Below are positions 8,724 to 19,254 of a stretch of 61,315 nucleotides of DNA, in pieces. This stretch comes from a virus, in the IMG/VR virus record IMGVR_UViG_3300035665_000037, positions 1-61,315 of that record; one strand, written 5' to 3'. The notes beneath the pieces were generated by a model, which did no database searches, was not told the DNA's origin, and saw nothing but the letters and a program-made list of their open reading frames with translations. Both the position numbers and the translations under genes were made by a program. Numbering within the stretch: position 1 is the first letter of the stretch; each line of letters starts with the position of its first letter.

Positions 8724-11700
8724 TTATTTGTTTTTAAGTTGTTGTTCTAATTCTACAATACGTTTTTCGAGCATTGCAATTTTGTATGTATGTACTTGAT
8801 TATAGTCAAGTGTATAAAATTTGTCTTCGCTTCCACTTACGGCATCAGGCAACCATTGCATGACTTCTTGTGCTGCATATCCCCAATGTATTTTATCATC
8901 CCTTCCATCTTTCCACTTATACTCCATAGCATCAAAATGTTGAGATTCGTGTCTATTTAATATTATCTTAAGTCTTAAGTCAGATGACTCAAAGAATCCA
9001 CCCGAAGAATATGTTGCACCACTTACTTGTAAAGGATACGCTCCTGAATCAGTTGTTGTATTAATTAATACTTCTCTGTTATTTGTTACATATATTGCAG
9101 TGCTTACAGATGATATATCATCACTTGTAGCATTTACCCAAATTGCCATACCTCCTGAATAATCATATCCGATACCTCCCCACTTAGTAGCGTTACTGTT
9201 AAATATCAACATTGGGAATGTCGATTGTAAAGTAGCTGTTTTATTCCAACCCCCTGTACCTGAAGGGCCTCCTGTAACATGAAAAGGAGTTGCAGGGCTT
9301 GTATTACCAATTGCAACATATCTTGTTGAAGACGCAATTGTCATTGCAACATTGTCACCACCTGTTGAAAACTGAAGCGCATTATCGGATTGAAGTAGCA
9401 TTGAGCCTGCAAGAGAACCCGACCCATATCCTGTAGCAAAAGTATTGATAACCCATTTACCACCACCTGCTACACCTGCATATCCCTCCATGTGTATTGC
9501 AGGATAATATCCTGACCTTACATAAATACCATTTTCGCCACCAAGATTACTTTGTTGATTAATATATAATTTCCATTGATTACCACCTGCTTGGTTGATA
9601 TTTAACTGCCCATCTGTGAGAAGTCTCATCTTTGTTGTTGCAGCCTGTTGGAATGCTATCTCATGATTTGAGTAAGAGCCAATAGCAAAAGTAGATGACG
9701 TACAAGATATAATTGCCTCTACACCTGAGCCTGAATTTAATATATCAATACTTGGTGATCCAACAGTACTTCCGTCTGTATGAACAGCAAGACCTGTTGC
9801 AGATGATGTTTTTACATCTAACTTATATCCAATTGCTGTATCTGTACCAATTTGAACAGTACCATTTGTATTTACTCTTATACCATTAGTTCCTAATCCA
9901 CCATTAGATGATAACCAAAGATGTTTGCCTGAAGGAGCAATTATGTATCCACTTGTTGAATCCCAAGTCCATCTACCTCCACCACCACCACTTGCACCGA
10001 GATAAAGGATATCACCTGTAGTAACTGTGCTATTTGTAGTTAATCCTCCGTTTATCTGTGTATTACCATTAACAGTTAAAGCCCCACTATTTGCAATAAT
10101 CATCCTTGCAGTAACAGTCATAGCAGCTCCTGCTGTTCCTGCAGGTGCAGTTAAGAAAGCAAACCCTCCTGAATCAAACCTAATCATTGAGGCAAAGTCA
10201 GCAAGAACATAATTATATGTTGTACTTGTGCTTGTATATCCAATATTATAACCAACACTTCCATAATCTCCTCCTGAACCGCCAATCCAAGTATAGTTGT
10301 GCGTTCTTACATAAGTTGCTGTACCTGAAGTTCTGATATAATCACCTGTTATAAGACTTGAACTAAATGTAGCAGCTCCTGTAAATGATAATGAAGAACC
10401 AAGAATTGAAAGAGTTCTATAAGCAGTATTAGCATTATTTACTGCTTGAATCCCTACCCCATTAGTTTCATTAAATATATCTAAGTTGTTATTTGTTGCA
10501 GTTCTAATAGTTGCTCTGTTGATAGCAGATGCACCAACTCCAAAGTTTCCAAAAACTGTTGTATCTCCGTTATAAGCAATAGTAAATCTATCGTTGTAAT
10601 TATTTTGAACTTTAAATAGATTCCCTGTTGTCGCATCAAATTCATTTGTAAACAAAAATGCAGCAGCATTATAACCTGTTATTGCAGCCTGATTTGTTGC
10701 ACGATTTATAATGTAGTACGTCCCAACACTTTCACTTTCACTTAATCCATAAAACATAGGAATCATAGCAGCGCTACCGCCTGATGCTATACCTACATAC
10801 CCATTTGATGAAGCATTTTGAAATGACCTATAGTCTCCTGTAGTACCTACACGCCCATTTACATAAAGAGTATATGTGGTATTTGAAGTATTATTGATGT
10901 TTAAAATGCCACCACCTGTAAGTGTCATCAGTCTTGTTGCACCTTGGTTAGCCCAAAATGATATTTCTCCTGCTGCTGAATTAGAAGATAAAATCAACCT
11001 ATCGCTGTTATTCCCCTGTATTCTTTCATTTGTTGTAACAACACCACTAAATGTGGCACTTGTACCACTTGTCGCTCCTGTTATATTTAATCCATTTAGA
11101 ATATTTACAGATTTATCGCTGTTTCTTAAAAGCATAACAGGACTTGTTCCTGATGTTGTATCAACTACAGTGCTACTATCTACCCAAAAATAAAGTCCAC
11201 TTGTAGATGCTGCTTCATATCCAATACCTGCAAACCTATTTGGTGTTGCAGTACTGTTAAATCCAATAACAGGATATATTGCAGTATTAAGCTGAGTCAT
11301 TTTCCAACCACCTGTAAGAGCAGTACCGGGACCAAGTATGTTTACCCTTTGACCATCGTCAGTTATAATTGAGTTTGTTAAAGAGGTACCACCTCCACTC
11401 CATTTTGCATGATAGTCATTTGTACCCGTTCCTGTTACAGGATTTGTTAAAGCTGCCTGAGCCCCTATATCTGAAAGTACCTGTGCTGCTGTTCTATATT
11501 TAACTACTCCCCCATCTGATACTAAGAATGTATTTGATGCAGTTGCAAGAGCAGCAAACACAGCAGATAGTGAACCTGCTAAAGATGTTGCCTTTGTACT
11601 TCCTACAAACTGAGCAATGGTTGCATTTTTACCATCAGCAATAACAAGATTCCTAAATCTTGTTGTTCCACCATTATATCCAACCCAATTTATGTAACCT

Positions 11701-12959
11701 TCAGAATCATCGTTATGACCAAAATTGAAGTTTAACGTAGATTGAGCTGCAGTAAATATTCCATAAGTACCATCATCAACTTTAAGTGGGAACTGTGTAG
11801 TTGGCCATGTTGTAGATATATTTACCGCACCACTAAAAGTTGCAGTTGTTCCACTAATAGCTTGATTAAAAACGTGTATACCTGTATCTGCATTATACAC
11901 CAAGTTTGTACTATGTTGTATGTATGCAAGCCTTGTTCCTGCAGCATCATTCCATCTAAAGTAAGGAGTAGCTCCTCTTGCCGTAACTATATCAGTTCCT
12001 GTAAGGTTTCCACTTGAATATAATGAAGAAGAAAACTCAGCAGCCCCTGTTGTTGATAGCTTTAGTCCATTGTGAGTTAAAGTTTGATTGGCATTTATGT
12101 AAAAAGTTTTGCCCGAAGCTCCAATTATATAAGCATTGCTTGAATCCCAAGTCCATTCACCACCGCCACCGCCACCTACTCCTACAATTAACTTGTCAGT
12201 TGTTGTCAATGTACTTGCAAATGTAGCAGCACCTGTAGATAGAAACGATAATACATTAGATGAAGCAACATCACTACGCAAAATAAAACTACCATCAAAG
12301 TCTCCAATAAAACGATATTGATTTACCCCGTTTAATCTGAATGACTGATGAGTGTAGCTTCCTGCTGCTGCAACAAAATTTAAAACTAATTGCTCGTTAG
12401 TGCTTCCACTAATAGTTAAACTTTGACTTAAGGAAGCACTTGAACCGGCTATCGCTCCTGAAACATTTAACCCGTAAAGCACATTAACAGAGTAGTCACT
12501 GTTTCTTATATATAATGCAGGATTATTTGCAATTGCGCTTAAAGTAGATGAATTAACCCAAAAATAAAGTCCACTTGTAGATGCTGCTTCGTACCCAATC
12601 CCTGCAAACCTATTTGGTGTTGCAGTACTATTAAATGCAATAACAGGGTATATTGAAGTGTTTAATTGATTTACAGTCCATCCTCCATTAATAGTTGTTC
12701 CGGGGCCAAGTATATTTATTCTACTACCATCATCTGTTATTATAGAATCTGTTAAGGATGTTGAACTCCCCCATTTAGACAAATAATTAGTTGTACCTGT
12801 ACCTGTTACTATGTTTGATGGGGCACCCGTAATCTTTGTCCAAGCCAAAGAAGTTATCCATGCAGGATTAGCATAAGAACCGGTAGACACAATCACATTG
12901 ATGTCATCAATACCACTATCTGCTAATATGTTATTACTTATCGTAGCTAAATTTGCCAT
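8724..12959 (-). CDS. tail fibre/spike with C-terminal S74 intramolecular chaperone
   Basis: This 1,411-residue, Ser/Thr/Asn/Gly-rich protein is built from repeated beta segments and is predicted to form a long trimeric fibre. The C-terminus from about residue 1325 is an intramolecular chaperone of the endosialidase/peptidase S74 type: SSDLRLK (Ser1326, Asp1327, Lys1330), then HWGYAAQEVMQWLPDAV, TLDYNQVHTYKI, and a terminal coiled coil MLEKRIVELEQQLKNK. In known family members this domain folds the trimer and cleaves itself off using Ser-Asp/Lys residues. A block including FAGIGYEAASTSGLYFWV occurs twice (about residues 70-135 and 540-605), with nearly identical DNA at 11182-11290 and 12556-12664. 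Host recognition is its probable role. Confidence 0.85.
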   Translation of the reverse strand: MANLATISNNILADSGIDDINVIVSTGSYANPAWITSLAWTKITGAPSNIVTGTGTTNYLSKWGSSTSLTDSIITDDGSRINILGPGTTINGGWTVNQLNTSIYPVIAFNSTATPNRFAGIGYEAASTSGLYFWVNSSTLSAIANNPALYIRNSDYSVNVLYGLNVSGAIAGSSASLSQSLTISGSTNEQLVLNFVAAAGSYTHQSFRLNGVNQYRFIGDFDGSFILRSDVASSNVLSFLSTGAATFASTLTTTDKLIVGVGGGGGGEWTWDSSNAYIIGASGKTFYINANQTLTHNGLKLSTTGAAEFSSSLYSSGNLTGTDIVTARGATPYFRWNDAAGTRLAYIQHSTNLVYNADTGIHVFNQAISGTTATFSGAVNISTTWPTTQFPLKVDDGTYGIFTAAQSTLNFNFGHNDDSEGYINWVGYNGGTTRFRNLVIADGKNATIAQFVGSTKATSLAGSLSAVFAALATASNTFLVSDGGVVKYRTAAQVLSDIGAQAALTNPVTGTGTNDYHAKWSGGGTSLTNSIITDDGQRVNILGPGTALTGGWKMTQLNTAIYPVIGFNSTATPNRFAGIGYEAASTSGLYFWVDSSTVVDTTSGTSPVMLLRNSDKSVNILNGLNITGATSGTSATFSGVVTTNERIQGNNSDRLILSSNSAAGEISFWANQGATRLMTLTGGGILNINNTSNTTYTLYVNGRVGTTGDYRSFQNASSNGYVGIASGGSAAMIPMFYGLSESESVGTYYIINRATNQAAITGYNAAAFLFTNEFDATTGNLFKVQNNYNDRFTIAYNGDTTVFGNFGVGASAINRATIRTATNNNLDIFNETNGVGIQAVNNANTAYRTLSILGSSLSFTGAATFSSSLITGDYIRTSGTATYVRTHNYTWIGGSGGDYGSVGYNIGYTSTSTTYNYVLADFASMIRFDSGGFAFLTAPAGTAGAAMTVTARMIIANSGALTVNGNTQINGGLTTNSTVTTGDILYLGASGGGGGRWTWDSTSGYIIAPSGKHLWLSSNGGLGTNGIRVNTNGTVQIGTDTAIGYKLDVKTSSATGLAVHTDGSTVGSPSIDILNSGSGVEAIISCTSSTFAIGSYSNHEIAFQQAATTKMRLLTDGQLNINQAGGNQWKLYINQQSNLGGENGIYVRSGYYPAIHMEGYAGVAGGGKWVINTFATGYGSGSLAGSMLLQSDNALQFSTGGDNVAMTIASSTRYVAIGNTSPATPFHVTGGPSGTGGWNKTATLQSTFPMLIFNSNATKWGGIGYDYSGGMAIWVNATSDDISSVSTAIYVTNNREVLINTTTDSGAYPLQVSGATYSSGGFFESSDLRLKIILNRHESQHFDAMEYKWKDGRDDKIHWGYAAQEVMQWLPDAVSGSEDKFYTLDYNQVHTYKIAMLEKRIVELEQQLKNK

Positions 12960-12962
12960 ATC

Positions 12963-15900
12963 TTATACCATTGTGAGTGAACGCCAAGTTCCGTTAGCGT
13001 AAATATACAAACCAATTACCCCATTTGTCTGATAAACTATTAACCCTTCAGGTACAGTTGCTATTGCAGTACGCTGAGCCTGTGTCATACGTGGAGGCAA
13101 GAAGCCCTTTGTAGTGCTATCCATTTGGAATAACGCTGCAGCATTAATAGTTGCTGTACCCAATCCTACTGCTGATCCATTATCATAAAGCAAACTGTCA
13201 CCAATCGCACTTGCTCCGGTAAACTTCGACAAATAATTTGTCGTACCTGTACCGGTAACAGGATTGGTTAACACACTCTGATACTGAGGGATATTTAAGG
13301 TAGCACCCACTAAAGTGGCAGCGCCTGAAGTACCCGTAGTAGTCAGCGTAATAGCGTTCTGTTTATTATTAAAAGTCGTCCAATCGGTAGAGCTCAAATA
13401 TCCATTTGAACTTGCACCTGATTGCGTGATAGCAATTGTCGTTCCAACAAGCGTAATCGGAGCCGTAACTGAAATAGAGCTCTGCTTGTTATTAAATGTA
13501 GTCCAATCCGTTGAGCTTAAATAACCATCCTGTGACCCACTTGACTGAAGGATTCCAACTGTACCTGAGCCTGTGATAGTGCCGCCCGTTAACGGGCCGC
13601 TAAAGGTTATTGAAGTAACAGTTCCTACTGACCAAGTGCGGTTAACACTAAGGTCTTGGCTGAGTCCGTTGATAGTTATCGTTCTTGTATCCGGAACACC
13701 GCCTAAACCACTCAACGTATAGTTAGGTATGTTCAGCGTGTTGCTTACAAAAGTTGAAGAACCGCTATTGCCTGTAGTAGTCAGCGTTATTGTAGCCTGC
13801 TTATTATTGAAAGTGTTCCAATCGGTGCTCGACAAGTATCCATCTGACGAGGTGCCGGACTGCGTAATCCCTATAGTACCTGTACTTGTAATAGTTCCTC
13901 CTGTTATCGGGCCCGAAGTCGCAACGCTTGTAACTGTACCAACAGACCAAGACCTATCTGTACTCAAGTCTTGCGCCAATCCATTGATTGTAATATTACG
14001 AGTTGTTGGAACACCGCCAAGCCCTGCAAGCGTATATTGAGGTACATTAAGAACACCTGTTAAATTGCTGTAAGTAGCAGCTCCGCTTGATCCGGTGGTC
14101 GTTAAGCTAATAGCAGAGCGTGCTCTACTATCTGTAAAATAAAGGTTAGTACCCTCAGAAATATTTGATGTAGTAAGGTTTACTGCGCCGGTAAATCCAT
14201 TTACTGAGGTAACAGACTCTGTATTATCTACTTTTTGCCAAGCAGACCCGTGAAACACAATCCAATCCCCTACCTGCCATCCACTAATACCATCAATAGT
14301 CGTATTACCTGCTACACTTACAATGTAGAAGTACCCATCGGTACCAACACCTGAAGTAATAGTAGGGCTATTCGTTGATGCGTTCCAAGTACCTTGATAC
14401 TGCAACCCACCAATTAAGTCATTTACTTGTCCTTGTAGCTTTCCTAAAGCAGTAAGTATACTGTCAGTAGAAGATATTGTCGTGCCGGTAACAGTAAGAC
14501 CTGTAAGGACTTTACCTGTGACAGCAGAGTTACTGAGCGTGACACTTGCTGCGCCCGGACCACTCGCTGTGGCTTCACCCGTCAGTGAAGTAATATAGTT
14601 ACCCTGAGCTTGGTACTGAGGGATATTTAGCGTATGTGAAGTAAGCGTGGCTGCACCCGAAGTACCTGTAGTTGTCAGAGATGTAATTCGATTATCATAC
14701 GCCTCATCCCATTCAGCTTGAACAGCATTTGTTGGGAGGCTATATCCTGAAGCAAAAGTAAGCGCAAGTGTTCCTGCTCCGGTAACCGGGTTACCGGACA
14801 CAGCAAAACCTGTAGGTACACTCATATCTACAGAAGTCACTGTACCAACACTCCAACTTCTATCTGCACTCAAGTCATAAGCAGTACCGTTAATGGTAAG
14901 TGTTCTTGACTGAGGCGTATAAGCTGTGGTGTCAACTATTAAGGTACCGTTTGAACCTGAAGTTTTAAGAATACCATTGGTAGTGTATCCAATAAGCTGA
15001 ATGCTTAAGTCAGCGTTTAATGACATGGTGTAATTGCCGCCATTGACTTCAATCATTACCTTGCCACCTACATTATAGTTCGCAAGAGTAAGTCTGCTTT
15101 CAGCAGTATTATAATACAAAGCACCACTACCTGCGCCCATATTAGTCAAATAATATGAAGGAGCTGTAGGAGAAGCTGTAAATGTTTTGGCACCACCTAT
15201 TGTTTGAGTGGTAGCATTAATAAATCCTCTTGCTGAAGCTGACGCATCAGGAATATTAAAGGTGTGAACAGTACCTGCACTTACAATATTGAAGTCAGTA
15301 CCTGTTGTTCCGGTAGCAAATGTCTGATTTGAAGACAGTGCAAGACCATTTAATGTCCTTGTAAGAGGAACATATCTAAGATCAAGGTCTACGCTTGCAA
15401 GACCTGTAACGTGGCCAAACGTATCAAGAGATACGTCTTGGATTACAGTTCCCCCTGCATTGTCAACGCTTGTTTGAGATGAAGTATCTGCGTGGCTGAT
15501 AGTGCCTGACGTAGTAATTGTGCCACCATCAAGCCCTGAACCTGCAGTAATTGAAGTAACTGTACCTACGTTCCATGTTCTATTTGCGCTCAGGTCATAC
15601 GTAGTACCATTTATGGTAAGCGTGATAGCCTGATTAGCCGGAGTATATCCAAGAAGCGTAGCAATAGTTGCACTCTTCCAAAGATTTGTTGCAGTGTCAC
15701 GGTAAAGAACGCCATTGTTTATATAAGGAGTTGGGGCGACATCATGGAGCTCCTCGAGCTCATAACCGTTATCCACCTTAACATATATCTTACCATTATT
15801 TGGATGAGCATACTCTACATATCCAATAATTACGGTATGCTGAGGAGCAGCAGGTTTAATATTTGTGATTGCACCCGGTGTAGTTGGACTCAGATAAAGA

Positions 15901-18782
15901 ACATTACCATCAAGCCATGTCTCTCCCTGAAGATTACCTGTAGTATCTACATTGACAATCTGACCAATATTAACAATAAACCCTTCCTGATTGGTTGATA
16001 TGTCTTCACAAACCAATCCAAGAGTAGACGCACTGTTAGGATCATTATTAGCCTGAGCTAAGGCAACGGCAAGTCTTTGCCCCTGCGCACCTGCAACCCT
16101 TACAGCCTGATAAGCTGTTCTTGATAGATTACCACCTGTGCTGTTGCGCACTCTTGCTACAACGCTCTCTCCAATTGGAAGATTATATGTATTTCCTTTT
16201 AGAGAAAGTCTAATTGTTCCCTCAATATTATCCCACCACATAACTCCTGCAGCAGAAGGAATGTTACTGCTTGATAAATTATATCTAACAAAGTCAGTAA
16301 TAAGGCCATACGACCCAAGGTCAACGTCTTGTGTTGCACCTGTATATGGAACATATCCCGTAAGAACAGAACCATAGTCAGGAATATTAAGCACACCTGT
16401 AAGGTTGCTATATGTTGCAGGGCCACTACTACCTAAAGTAGTAAGGCTGATGGCAGAGCGAGCTCTGCTGTCAGTAAAATATAAATTAGTGCCCTCGGTA
16501 ACAAGGGTCGTTGTATAATCGCCCGACTGAGCTATAATTGCCCCTGTCCTTCCGAACACACTTGTCACCGGGGCGGTATCGTAATCAGTCCATGATGCAG
16601 TAATGGTTCCACCATCCTGCTGATTTAATGTTAATGTCTTTGTAGTCGTACCTGTAACTGCAGCAGAAGTAAGACTTCTGTCATAAGCAACGTCCCATTC
16701 TCCTTGACTTGCGTTTGTAGGAAGTGAATACCCTGCAGCAAACGCCACAGCAAGCGTACCACTACCCGTAACAGGGTTACCTGAGATAGTGAACCCTGCA
16801 GGCACACTCATATCTACTGAAGTGACTGTGCCTACGCTCCATGATCTGTCTGCGGACAAGTCGTAGGAGGTGCCGTTAATTGTAAGCTGCCTTGTTGTAG
16901 GAACAGCTCCAATATCTGAAAGCACCTCACTACCTGTCCTATACTTAATAACCCCTGAATCAGACACTAAGAATTTATCTGTGTCAGTGGCTGCGTTTGT
17001 TATAGTCTCAATATAGAGATCTCCCTCTATAGTTAGCTTATGTCCTGTGTCGTTAATGCCATCACCAATAATAGTGTTGCCATTAGCAAATATTTTTGAA
17101 ACCTGTGTAGCACCAATACTCTGAATAACTACTCCATCAGTATAATTATGAACAGTTGACCTTGGTGACCCAAAGTTGTTCATCGTAATAGTGTAAGCAT
17201 ACGCTGTACCATTACTATTTGCAAAAGTTACTACTCCACCTGTAGCAGTATTGTAGTTGAAGGTAAATGTATCTGATGAGTAAGATAGTGGACTATCTGT
17301 AAGCGTAGTCGTTCCACTCCACATTGGTAGGTAATATGCCGTCCCCGTACCCGTAACAGGATTAACAAGCGCATCTTGCTTGTTATTGAAGGTATTCCAA
17401 TCGGTTGAACTCAAGTATCCATTAGAGCTTGCCCCGGATTGCGTAATTCCAATCACTCCTGCCACATAAGTAATAGGAGCAGTAGCACTTAAGTCGTTAA
17501 GTTTATCATTAAACTCGTTCCAATCAGCAGCACTAAGGTAACCATCTGACGTAGGGCCGGCTTGCGTGATACCAATTGTACCCGAACCGGTAATTGTTCC
17601 ACCTGTAAGCGGTCCACTTGTAGCAATGCTCGTTACGGTACCTACATTCCATGTCCTATTCGCTGAAAGATCGTACCCTGTACCGTTAATTGTAAGGGTA
17701 GTAGTATTTAATACGCCATCAGTGATGCCATAACCGGACAATGTAGTGGGCGTTCCTGTAATCTTACTCCAAGCAAGTGAAGTAATCCATGAAGGATTGG
17801 CATAAGACCCATCTGTACGCACATCACCCACTGTCCATGACCTATCTGCACTAAGATCATAGCCTGTTCCGTTGATAGTAAGGGTTCTTGTGGCCGGAGG
17901 AGCACCAACATCGCTATAAGTAAGGACAACTGCCCCAACATACCCATTAACACTTACAACTGCGTCAGTATTATCTACCTTATTCCAAGCCGATCCATTA
18001 AATATAGCCCAATCACCGACTTTCCAATCAGTAATACCGTCCAAATTTGTGTTACCTGCTACGTTTACTACATAGTAGTAGCCCTTTGTACCTACACCAC
18101 TCTGCAAAAACGGGTTATTTGTAGCCGCATTCCACACACCTTGGTAGGTAACGCCGCCAAATAAACCATTTATTTGGTTTTGTACCTTGCCAAACGCCTG
18201 CAAAATGCTATCAGTTGCTACAACAGTACCGCCTGTTACGTTCAATCCACTCAAAACCTTGGCAATTACCGCAGCATTATCAAGTGTAACGGTAGCGTTG
18301 CCCGGTCCTGAAGCTGTTGCTTCACCACTAAGCTGTGTTATGTAGTTTCCCTGCGATTGATACACAGGGATATTTAAAACTTTACCAATATAAGTAGCAG
18401 CTCCACCCGTTCCCGTAGTGGTTAAGCTGTCAATTGTAGGCAGATCCCATGTCCTATCTGCTGACAGGTCATAAGTTGTCCCGTTTATTGTAATTGTTCT
18501 TGCAAATGGAACGTATGATGTTGAATCAAGAGATCCATCAGCCTTGACAAATTGTGATGCAAGACCGCCCGGGACAATAAAAGCAGCGGCTTCAATACTA
18601 AATGCTCCAAGATTTACGTTACCGGTGGCTCCAACATAAGGCACATAGTCTTGCCCGATGAGGTTACCGATCTCACTTATCGTAAAGTTCTTGGTATTAT
18701 TAAGATTCTCTACGTCTGTTCCGATCAACAGATCGTTCAGCGTAGGAGTCGATATTATCGGGTATGTACTTATCTTCGCCAT
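12963..18782 (-). CDS. giant repetitive tail fibre
   Basis: This 1,939-residue protein is probably the main long fibre. The N-terminus (DLLIGTDVENLNNTKNFTIS) is an attachment module shared with 7332-7568. The body carries at least eight copies of a TINGTxYDLSADRxW repeat and five of a DGYLSSTDWNTFNNKQ-type repeat, separated by SVGTVTSV-like linkers and Gly/Thr stretches. The C-terminus includes KGFLPPRMTQAQRTAIA and ends WRSLTMV, a common cap in fibres of Bacteroidetes phages. There is no S74 chaperone here, unlike the next fibre. The gene ends 3 bases before that fibre's start. A TATATTTG string lies just upstream of the ATG (18790-18797) and may be a promoter. Confidence 0.82.
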   Translation of the reverse strand: MAKISTYPIISTPTLNDLLIGTDVENLNNTKNFTISEIGNLIGQDYVPYVGATGNVNLGAFSIEAAAFIVPGGLASQFVKADGSLDSTSYVPFARTITINGTTYDLSADRTWDLPTIDSLTTTGTGGAATYIGKVLNIPVYQSQGNYITQLSGEATASGPGNATVTLDNAAVIAKVLSGLNVTGGTVVATDSILQAFGKVQNQINGLFGGVTYQGVWNAATNNPFLQSGVGTKGYYYVVNVAGNTNLDGITDWKVGDWAIFNGSAWNKVDNTDAVVSVNGYVGAVVLTYSDVGAPPATRTLTINGTGYDLSADRSWTVGDVRTDGSYANPSWITSLAWSKITGTPTTLSGYGITDGVLNTTTLTINGTGYDLSANRTWNVGTVTSIATSGPLTGGTITGSGTIGITQAGPTSDGYLSAADWNEFNDKLNDLSATAPITYVAGVIGITQSGASSNGYLSSTDWNTFNNKQDALVNPVTGTGTAYYLPMWSGTTTLTDSPLSYSSDTFTFNYNTATGGVVTFANSNGTAYAYTITMNNFGSPRSTVHNYTDGVVIQSIGATQVSKIFANGNTIIGDGINDTGHKLTIEGDLYIETITNAATDTDKFLVSDSGVIKYRTGSEVLSDIGAVPTTRQLTINGTSYDLSADRSWSVGTVTSVDMSVPAGFTISGNPVTGSGTLAVAFAAGYSLPTNASQGEWDVAYDRSLTSAAVTGTTTKTLTLNQQDGGTITASWTDYDTAPVTSVFGRTGAIIAQSGDYTTTLVTEGTNLYFTDSRARSAISLTTLGSSGPATYSNLTGVLNIPDYGSVLTGYVPYTGATQDVDLGSYGLITDFVRYNLSSSNIPSAAGVMWWDNIEGTIRLSLKGNTYNLPIGESVVARVRNSTGGNLSRTAYQAVRVAGAQGQRLAVALAQANNDPNSASTLGLVCEDISTNQEGFIVNIGQIVNVDTTGNLQGETWLDGNVLYLSPTTPGAITNIKPAAPQHTVIIGYVEYAHPNNGKIYVKVDNGYELEELHDVAPTPYINNGVLYRDTATNLWKSATIATLLGYTPANQAITLTINGTTYDLSANRTWNVGTVTSITAGSGLDGGTITTSGTISHADTSSQTSVDNAGGTVIQDVSLDTFGHVTGLASVDLDLRYVPLTRTLNGLALSSNQTFATGTTGTDFNIVSAGTVHTFNIPDASASARGFINATTQTIGGAKTFTASPTAPSYYLTNMGAGSGALYYNTAESRLTLANYNVGGKVMIEVNGGNYTMSLNADLSIQLIGYTTNGILKTSGSNGTLIVDTTAYTPQSRTLTINGTAYDLSADRSWSVGTVTSVDMSVPTGFAVSGNPVTGAGTLALTFASGYSLPTNAVQAEWDEAYDNRITSLTTTGTSGAATLTSHTLNIPQYQAQGNYITSLTGEATASGPGAASVTLSNSAVTGKVLTGLTVTGTTISSTDSILTALGKLQGQVNDLIGGLQYQGTWNASTNSPTITSGVGTDGYFYIVSVAGNTTIDGISGWQVGDWIVFHGSAWQKVDNTESVTSVNGFTGAVNLTTSNISEGTNLYFTDSRARSAISLTTTGSSGAATYSNLTGVLNVPQYTLAGLGGVPTTRNITINGLAQDLSTDRSWSVGTVTSVATSGPITGGTITSTGTIGITQSGTSSDGYLSSTDWNTFNNKQATITLTTTGNSGSSTFVSNTLNIPNYTLSGLGGVPDTRTITINGLSQDLSVNRTWSVGTVTSITFSGPLTGGTITGSGTVGILQSSGSQDGYLSSTDWTTFNNKQSSISVTAPITLVGTTIAITQSGASSNGYLSSTDWTTFNNKQNAITLTTTGTSGAATLVGATLNIPQYQSVLTNPVTGTGTTNYLSKFTGASAIGDSLLYDNGSAVGLGTATINAAALFQMDSTTKGFLPPRMTQAQRTAIATVPEGLIVYQTNGVIGLYIYANGTWRSLTMV

Positions 18783-18798
18783 TGTTCAACAAATATAC

Positions 18799-19254
18799 TC
18801 ATTTTAAGAGATAGCGTCTGACCAACCATACCACTAAAGGTATCAGTAATAGCCACCATAAATTAAAGTAACTCGGCCTTTTATCCACTGCCTTCACAAA
18901 CGTATCCTTCTTCTCCTCTTTCTTAACCTGCGTCTGCTTCTGCTCTGACTTTACAACAGTTATTTTTGTTGTATCAATGACCTCTTTCTTCTTCTTTTTT
19001 ATCTTAACCGTTGCATTAATGTATTCCTTCCCACCAATAACCATTGGTTTTGTGGTATCCAATGGTACTATCTCTACCTCCTCAACGTCTTCTTTTATAC
19101 TAATCGCATTTTGCTGAACTGCTACGCTATCCTTCTTTTCTACTACAACGCTATCCACACGTGTCTCAACCTGTGATTTTGTTATAGCGACCTTTCTCGT
19201 TACACAAGATAACAGTAAGGTACTAAGGAATATTAACGTAAGAAGTCTTGCCAT
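18799..19254 (-). CDS. putative unimolecular spanin (u-spanin)
   Basis: This 151-residue protein has an N-terminal lipoprotein signal with lipobox LLSC (Cys17), a charged Lys/Glu/Val-rich periplasmic stretch of about 110 residues, and a C-terminal membrane segment (LWWLLLIPLVVWLV) followed by RRYLLK. A lipid anchor for the outer membrane plus a C-terminal inner-membrane anchor in one chain is the T1 gp11-type u-spanin topology, which fuses inner and outer membranes at the end of lysis. Its start overlaps the endolysin gene by 32 bases. The middle is compatible with beta structure and does not look like a long coiled coil, as in known u-spanins. Confidence 0.75.
   Translation of the reverse strand: MARLLTLIFLSTLLLSCVTRKVAITKSQVETRVDSVVVEKKDSVAVQQNAISIKEDVEEVEIVPLDTTKPMVIGGKEYINATVKIKKKKKEVIDTTKITVVKSEQKQTQVKKEEKKDTFVKAVDKRPSYFNLWWLLLIPLVVWLVRRYLLK

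Noticed and set aside
15760-15780. TTATCCACC as a DnaA box in the fibre gene
   Set aside because: It is a single imperfect match (consensus TTATCCACA) inside coding sequence, expected by chance in a genome of this size.
8724-18782. Open frames opposite the two giant fibres
   Set aside because: Long frames arise there because the fibre codons are biased; products are hydrophobic or Cys-rich nonsense.
12963-18782. Diversity-generating retroelement targeting the fibre
   Set aside because: No reverse transcriptase gene and no template repeat pair with adenine-specific changes are visible.
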